Positions 59,033-64,000 of a DNA stretch of 64,000 bases are shown piece after piece. This DNA is from DAOUAE01 sp034433795 (GTDB lineage Bacteria; Chloroflexota; UBA6077; FW602-bin22; DAOUAE01). A program made the translations under genes and the position numbers. The notes beneath the pieces are model-generated. The model saw nothing but the letters and a program-made list of their open reading frames with translations, made no database searches and was not told where the DNA came from. The stretch spans positions 1 to 64,000 of the forward strand of contig DAOUAE010000096.1 in NCBI GenBank assembly GCA_034433795.1. Reading direction: 5' to 3'. Each line of letters begins with the position of its first letter. Within the stretch, counting starts at the first letter, position 1.

Positions 59033-61288
59033 TCAGAACCGGATCTGTCCGACCGGGCAGTGATCGCCCGGCGGGCCGGTCGGGGTGGTCGCTGTCAGCC
59101 GCTGGTGGGTCAGGGTGTCGTAGACGACCACCAGCAGACGGAAGGGGCCACGGCCCGCCGGCCTGTTCAGACGGTGTTCGTCGCGGACGCGGTCGCCCGG
59201 CTCCCAGAGCGGGGTGGGAAAGAGTCCCTGGACGGGCTCGCTGTCGTGCTGAGCCACCAGCCGGCCCGGCTCATCGAGGACCTGGACCGAGACGGTCAGC
59301 CGCCGGTCGAGGGCCTGGTGGGCCTCCCAGACCAGGGCGACGTCCAGATGCGTGCTGGTCGCCGACCATGTCAGGTCGCGCAGGGCCAGCGACCGGCCGA
59401 AGAGGCAGAGCGCCGGCCCCGGCGGGAGGGCCACCGGCGGGAGGTAGCGCCAGCGGGCCAGGACGGCCCGGTCGCTCTGGCCGCTGGCCGTGGTGGCCAG
59501 CACCCGCCGGGTCTCGCCGTTCTCGGGGTAGTAGAGCACCAGGGCCAGGGTATAGACCGCCGCCGGCAGATCGGCCGACCAGGGGAGCATGCGCTCCTCG
59601 AGGACGATCTCCCCGCGCTGCCAGAGGCGGGGGGGAAAGAGGTCGGCATGGGGGATGGCGTCGGCCCCGGTCCGACGCTCGCCGGTGGTGTCGAGCAGTT
59701 GCAGCGAGACCACGAAGTCGCGCTCCTGGTCCTGGACCACCCGCCAGACCAGGCGCACGGGCCGGGTCCAGCCGGTGGCCAGGTCGTCTGACAGGCCCTC
59801 GACGGTGAGGAGTTCCACCCCGTTGGCGAAGCGGGCCAGGGCGGGCCGGGTCCATTCTGCCTGGTCGCGGGCCAGGCGGGCCGGAACAGTCGGGGCGTTG
59901 ATCTGCGGGACCAGGAGGAGCGGGGTCCCCAGGGCGAGGGCGAGCTGAACGCCCAGCCAGGCCAGGGCCAGCGGCCGGCGCCAGCGTCCCAGCGGCAGCG
60001 CCCGCAGGCCGACGGTCAGGAGCAGGGCCAGAGCGGGCGCCGCCGGCATCAGGAAGCGGGCGTGGGCGTCCAGAGCGACGCTGGCCACGGCCTGGCGGCC
60101 GATGACCGTGTAGGCCAGAAGGCCCGTTCCCAGGGCCACCGTCGCCAGCAGCCGGCGGTGGACGGCGGGCCGGGCCGCCCAGTCCCGGCCGAGAAAGAGA
60201 CCCCAGCCGGCGATCCCGGCCAGCCCGGGCAATGCCAGCAGCACGAGCAGCCAGCCGGGCCAGGTGATATCGGCGTTGAAGCCCACGCCGCTCCACCAGG
60301 TCTCGTGGGCCATCCGCAGGGCCGGGCCCAGGCGGTCTGGCGCGAAGTCGTTGAGCAGGCGCCAGACCTGGATCACGCCGAAGCCGCCCTGGGCCACCAG
60401 CCGGCCCCAGAAATGTCGGCCGTGGGCCAGCCACCAGACCGCGACGGCCAGGAGCCCTGGCAGGAGGGGCAGTCCGGCGAGCAGCCAGCGCCAGGGGCGG
60501 GCCAGGTCGGGGCGAGTCTGGCGGATCGCCCCGACGGAGGCCAGCCAGACGACCGGCAGGAGGAAGGCGGTGTTGGCCTTGCTGAGAAGGGCCCCGGTCA
60601 GCGGCAGGGCCATCAGCGCCAGCCGGCGGGAGAGCGGCCAGTCGGGGAGGAGGCCGGCGGCGCTGGCGGCCAGGGTCAGGGCGCTCAGACCGATGGCGGC
60701 GGCGTCGTTGTTGACGCGGGCGCTGGCCAGCAGCATCCCCGGGCTGAGGGCCACCCAGGCGGCGGCGAAGAGGGCGCTGGCCCGGCAGCGCAGGACCAGC
60801 CAGGTGAGGAGGTAGGTCGCCGGGACGACCGGCAGTGTCAGCAGTCCGGAGCCGAGCCGGGCCAGGTGGACGTACCAGGCCAGCGGGCCGAACGGCCAGC
60901 TCTCGTCGAGATGGTGCAGGGCGACGGCGTGGGCGAAGGGGTGGCCCGGCCAGGTCACGTAGGGGTTGCGGTGCCAGTCGCCGACCGGGGGGAGCGGCAG
61001 CGGGCTGAGCAGCACCGCCAGGATGAGATAGTAGAGGGGGAGCTGGACGAACTCGGTTCCCGGCACGGCCGGGGGCGTCGGGCTCTGGACGCCCTCCGGC
61101 GGCAGGGGCAGGTGCCGGTGGGTCTGGAGATAGCGGATGAACTCCAGGTGGGCAGGCTCCTCCGGCGCCTCCCAGAGGGGGACCTGCAGATTGTACAGAA
61201 GGGAGAGAAGCAGAAAGAGCCCGCTCAGCCCGGCGACCAGCGTCCGATGGGGGATGGTCCGCAGAGGAGACGGCGGTGTGGGCAGCAC
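59033..61288 (-). CDS. DUF2142/GT-C-like polytopic membrane protein
   Basis: A 751-residue protein with 10-12 hydrophobic helices. After the first helix it has VPLWEAPEEPAHLEFIRYLQTH, the acidic loop of the family, then QLPLYYLILA and ARVNNDAAA. The last 290 residues are soluble, with two repeats of a beta domain (LWQRGEIVLEERML and LWEPGDRVRDEHRL). It is probably a polyprenyl-sugar-dependent transferase or exporter-linked enzyme in cell-envelope glycan assembly; that is inferred from family. It is divergent from its close relative at 61440 and the two -35 elements are five bases apart. Confidence 0.8.
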   Translation of the reverse strand: MLPTPPSPLRTIPHRTLVAGLSGLFLLLSLLYNLQVPLWEAPEEPAHLEFIRYLQTHRHLPLPPEGVQSPTPPAVPGTEFVQLPLYYLILAVLLSPLPLPPVGDWHRNPYVTWPGHPFAHAVALHHLDESWPFGPLAWYVHLARLGSGLLTLPVVPATYLLTWLVLRCRASALFAAAWVALSPGMLLASARVNNDAAAIGLSALTLAASAAGLLPDWPLSRRLALMALPLTGALLSKANTAFLLPVVWLASVGAIRQTRPDLARPWRWLLAGLPLLPGLLAVAVWWLAHGRHFWGRLVAQGGFGVIQVWRLLNDFAPDRLGPALRMAHETWWSGVGFNADITWPGWLLVLLALPGLAGIAGWGLFLGRDWAARPAVHRRLLATVALGTGLLAYTVIGRQAVASVALDAHARFLMPAAPALALLLTVGLRALPLGRWRRPLALAWLGVQLALALGTPLLLVPQINAPTVPARLARDQAEWTRPALARFANGVELLTVEGLSDDLATGWTRPVRLVWRVVQDQERDFVVSLQLLDTTGERRTGADAIPHADLFPPRLWQRGEIVLEERMLPWSADLPAAVYTLALVLYYPENGETRRVLATTASGQSDRAVLARWRYLPPVALPPGPALCLFGRSLALRDLTWSATSTHLDVALVWEAHQALDRRLTVSVQVLDEPGRLVAQHDSEPVQGLFPTPLWEPGDRVRDEHRLNRPAGRGPFRLLVVVYDTLTHQRLTATTPTGPPGDHCPVGQIRF

Positions 61289-61369
61289 GGACCTCCTGGG
61301 AGTCAGTTGTTGGCTGCCGCCGGCTCAACGGCGGGGGCAGCGCCTTTATTCTGCGGAAAATCAAGGAAC

Positions 61370-61375
61370 TGTCAA
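61370..61375 (-). promoter_or_regulatory. -35 element of the minus-strand DUF2142 gene
   Basis: Perfect TTGACA on the minus strand. The -10 at 17-18 bases is a poor match (AGAATA/GAATAA). It mirrors the plus-strand TTGACG at 61381. Confidence 0.5.
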
Positions 61376-61380
61376 GTTTT

Positions 61381-61409
61381 TTGACGGGCTCCCGTTTCGC
61401 GGCTAGACT
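61381..61409 (+). promoter_or_regulatory. Promoter of the plus-strand DUF2142-like gene
   Basis: -35 TTGACG (61381-61386), 17-base spacer, -10 TAGACT (61404-61409). The transcript would start near 61416, which favours ATG 61440 over TTG 61422. Confidence 0.7.
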
Positions 61410-61439
61410 GCAAGAGAAGGCTTGTCGTCGTGTCTGGCC

Positions 61440-63658
61440 ATGGCCCGCCCGCTCGGTAGCGTGCTCCTGAGTTTTGTTCTCCTGGCCCTGGTCTACAACG
61501 TCTCGCAGCCGCTCTGGGAGGCGCCGGACGAGCCCGCCCACCTGGAGTTTGTCCGGTTCATTCAACAGCACCGGACCCTCCCGGTCGGCCGGCCCGACTG
61601 GCCGGCCGTCATGGCTCCCTGGGCGTCGGGGAGTGAGTTCAGCCAGGTGCCGCTGTATTACCTTCTCCTGGCCGTCGCCCTGGCGCCGCTGGCCGTGCCG
61701 CCGACCGACGACTGGCACCCCAACCCCTACGTCTCCTGGCCGGACCATCCGCTCCGCCGGGCGGTGGCCCTGCACCGCCTGGACGAGGACTGGCCCTACC
61801 GGGGGCTCGCCCTCTTCGTCCACGCCGGCCGGGCGCTCTCCCTGCTCCTGGTGCTGCTCGCGCTCTGGGCCACCCACCGGCTGCTCCTGACCCTGACCGA
61901 CCGACCGGGAGCAGCCCTCTTCGGCACCGTCTGGCTGGCCTGGAACCCCGGCGTGATCCTGGCGGCGGCCCGGGTCAATAACGACGCGGGGGCCATGGCC
62001 CTGAGCGCGCTGACCATGCTCCTCAGCACCCGCCTGCTCCTGGGCCGGACCCGGCCGACAGTCCGGACCCTTGGCGGACTGGCCCTGGCGCTGGCCGGAT
62101 CTCTAGTAAGCTCCACACCCTGGTCCTGGGGCCGCTGGTCGGGCTGGCGGTGCTGCTGGCGCCGGGCTGGCCGACCACGGTCCGCCCCTGGCGTCGGGGC
62201 GCCACGGCCGCCCTGGTGCTGGCCGGACCGCTCGGTCTGCTGGGCCTCTGGTGGCTGGGCTGGGGCCGGACCTTCGGCCCGCGCGTCAGGGCGGCGGCCG
62301 GGGTCGGGGCCCTGGACCCGCTGGCCCTGCTCAGCAGCCTGGACCTCGGTAGGCTCGCCGGCGCGCTCTGGACGCTCCACGGCACCTGGTGGGGAGGCGT
62401 GGGCTTCGGGGCCGAGACGCTCTGGCCGCCCGGCGTGTACCTGGCCCTGGCCGGGCCCTTCGGCGGGCTCCTGGCCCTGGGGCTGGCGGCCCTGGTCGGC
62501 GGCCGGGCGGACCTCAGGTCTGCCGCCCGGCGAACCGGCGGCCTGCTGGCCCTGGTGGGCGCGCCGCTGGTCTACGGTCTGGTGGCCCGGAACGTTGTCC
62601 CCGGCGTTGACCTCGACCCCAACGCCCGTCTCCTCCTGCCGCTGGCGCCGGTCCTGGCGCTCCTGGTCACCCTGGGCGGCCTGGCCCTGCCGGCCGGCTG
62701 GCGCCGGCCGCTGGCTCTGGTCTACAGCGCGGGGCTCCTGGCTCTGGCCGTGGCCACCCCGCTGGTGATCTTCCCCCAGATCAGCGCGCCAGTCGTCCCG
62801 GCCCGCCTGCCGGCGACGCCAGCCGAGCGGACCGGCCCGGCCGTGGCCGAGGTGGCGCCCGGCGTCGACCTGCTGCGGGCCGAGGTTCAGCCGACCGTCC
62901 TTCAGCCGGATGCGCCCCTTCATATCCGGCTGGTCTGGCGGGTGCGGGAGCGTCCCGCCGCTGATTTCACCGTCTTTCTGCACCTGGTGGGGGCCGAGGG
63001 GCAGCGGCTCACCGGCGCCGACGCGGTCCCGCTGGAGACGGTCTTCCCACCGCGCCTCTGGCAGCCGGGCGAACTGGTCGAAGAGGAGCGCCGGCTGAGC
63101 CCGCCCGCCGAACTGCCGCCTGGCTTCTACGCCCTGCGCCTGGGCGCCTATCGGTGGCAGGAGGGGAGACCGCTGCCGCTCGCCCTCCGGCAGGGCGACG
63201 GCACCGTCGCCACCCTCACTCTGGCCACCTGGCGCGTTCTGCCACCGGTGACGGCCGCCGACCTCCAGCCAGCGGTCGAGGCTCGCTTCGGCGAGGCTCT
63301 GATTCTGCGCGCCTACCAGGTCCGCCGGGAAGCCGGAACCCTGCGGGTCAGTCTCTTCTGGCAGGCTGAGCGACCGATCGAACGACCGCTGACCGTCTCG
63401 GTCCAGATCCTCGACGAAGAGGAGCGGCTGCTGAGTCAGCACGACGGCCCGCCGGTCGAGGGGCGGCTGCCGACGCCTGTCTGGGCGCCGGGCGAGATCG
63501 TCCGCGACGATCACTGGCTGCCGTTCCCCCCGGCGGCCGACGACCTCCGGCTCATCGTGGTGGTCTACGACGCCGAGACCCACCAGCGTCTGCCGGTCAG
63601 TCGCTGGGGGGAGTCGCTGGCCGACCATCTGGTTCTGGCCGAGGACCTGCCCGGCTAG
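61440..63658 (+). pseudogene. DUF2142/GT-C-like membrane protein, frameshifted near 62100
   Basis: Two frames together encode a paralogue of the divergent neighbour. The first runs from ATG 61440 with PLWEAPDEPAHLEFVRF, QVPLYYLLLA and ARVNNDAGA up to about 62100. The second carries on at once in the -1 frame (SKLHTLVLGPLVGLAVLLAPGW ...) and includes the remaining helices and the C-terminal beta domains (LWQPGELVEEERRL, VWAPGEIVRDDHWL). The family normally reads GxxxSK at the break point, so one base is missing or two are extra within about 62095-62110. No slippery sequence is seen. It is a recent mutation or a sequencing error. Confidence 0.8.
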
Positions 63659-63726
63659 GTCCGGGCGCTGCGTCGGCGGGGCCGGTATGCTACAATTCCA
63701 CCACCACGAGCACCGGAGTCGCGTGC

Positions 63727-64000
63727 ATGGTGGTCCGGATCATCACCGACCTCGCCGAGGCCCGGCGGACGGTCCTGCGGCGCGCGCCGCTCCAGGCCGC
63801 CGAGGTCCCCGCCGAGGTCCTGGATCTGACCGCCCGGGTCCTGGGTGAGCCGCTGCCGCCGGCCGCAGCCGTCGCCCGCATTCTGGCCATGGTGCGCGAC
63901 GAGGGCGACCGGGCTCTCCTGGCCCTCAATCGCGCTTTTGAGGGCGCCGAGCGGACGCGGCTGGAGGTCAGTCGCGAGGAGATCGCCGCCGCCTACGCCG
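63727..64000 (+). CDS. hisD: Histidinol dehydrogenase, N-terminal part (continues beyond window)
   Basis: The first 91 residues of HisD: IITDLAEARRTVLRR, the Leu/Ala-rich helix, and VARILAMVRDEGDRALLALNRAFEG, which matches the conserved N-terminal pattern V-x2-I-x2-V-x2-x-GD-x-AL. The enzyme oxidises histidinol to histidine in two NAD-dependent steps; its zinc and NAD sites lie beyond the window. GGAG sits eight bases before ATG 63727 and a TACAAT lies at 63691-63696. Confidence 0.85.
   Translation, partial: MVVRIITDLAEARRTVLRRAPLQAAEVPAEVLDLTARVLGEPLPPAAAVARILAMVRDEGDRALLALNRAFEGAERTRLEVSREEIAAAYA

Noticed and set aside
59271..61877. An 868-codon minus-strand frame over the DUF2142 pair
   Set aside because: Shadow of the two membrane-protein genes: Pro/Gly/Arg-rich with no domain.

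Overview
The window is GC-rich, densely coded bacterial chromosome. The gene content points to Chloroflexota, probably a thermophilic Anaerolineae/Caldilineae-like lineage: Thr/Pro-linker subtilases, several DUF2142/GT-C-type membrane proteins with C-terminal beta domains, a B12-dependent ribonucleotide reductase next to ftsZ-nrdR, a phosphatidylinositol-mannoside-like gene trio, and near-consensus sigma70-type promoters (TTGACA-17-TATAAT). The taxonomic call is inference from gene families. I see no prophage, insertion sequence, CRISPR array or rRNA. Two tRNA genes are present, tRNA-Lys(CTT) and tRNA-Pro(CGG).

Layout. 0-3.3 kb: end of an unknown gene, a DUF2142-type membrane protein, a long gene-poor stretch with a perfect inverted repeat, and tRNA-Lys. 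3.6-7.3 kb: a BadF/NAGK-type kinase facing an acyltransferase-mannosyltransferase-CDP-alcohol phosphatidyltransferase operon. 7.4-13.8 kb: a secreted subtilase, a zinc alcohol dehydrogenase, a 2-hydroxyacid dehydrogenase/glycine-oxidase-like pair and an MFS transporter. 13.9-19.1 kb: FtsB-like protein, tRNA-Pro, UspA and SRPBCC genes, then fabF-NERD-greA, where GreA carries an extra N-terminal domain. 19.4-28.5 kb: GH5 glycosidase, tandem HxlR-like regulator facing a protoglobin, FmdB zinc ribbon, an ndh-comB-enolase superfamily operon, histidine kinase and MFS. 28.6-34.1 kb: sbp, DinB, ftsZ, nrdR with two zinc ribbons, nrdJ. 34.2-37.8 kb: pgeF-yggS, SDR, nucleoside hydrolase. 37.8-46.7 kb: uvrA, aroF-aroC, uvrB, Gfo/Idh/MocA. 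46.8-50.9 kb: a Wzz/BY-kinase gene broken at an 11-G tract, then gyrB with a membrane protein. 51.9-56.0 kb: MBL hydrolase, peroxiredoxin, meaB, B12-binding protein, methylmalonyl-CoA epimerase. 56.3-63.7 kb: a large subtilase and two divergent DUF2142-like genes, one frameshifted. The window ends in hisD.

The most notable signal is at 52945-53436. A peroxiredoxin gene carries an in-frame TGA exactly where the peroxidatic cysteine belongs (T-x-x-U). Coding continues on both sides, the rest of the protein has no cysteine, and a hairpin with a GUUG apical loop starts 8 nt after the TGA with its loop 17 nt downstream. This is what a selenocysteine peroxiredoxin with a bacterial SECIS should look like. 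No sel genes are in the window.

Other points worth checking are the poly-G frameshift in the tyrosine-kinase gene, the doubled zinc ribbon in NrdR with a long palindrome around its promoter, the PIM-like locus, the GreA fusion, and a LexA-box-like site at the uvrA start.
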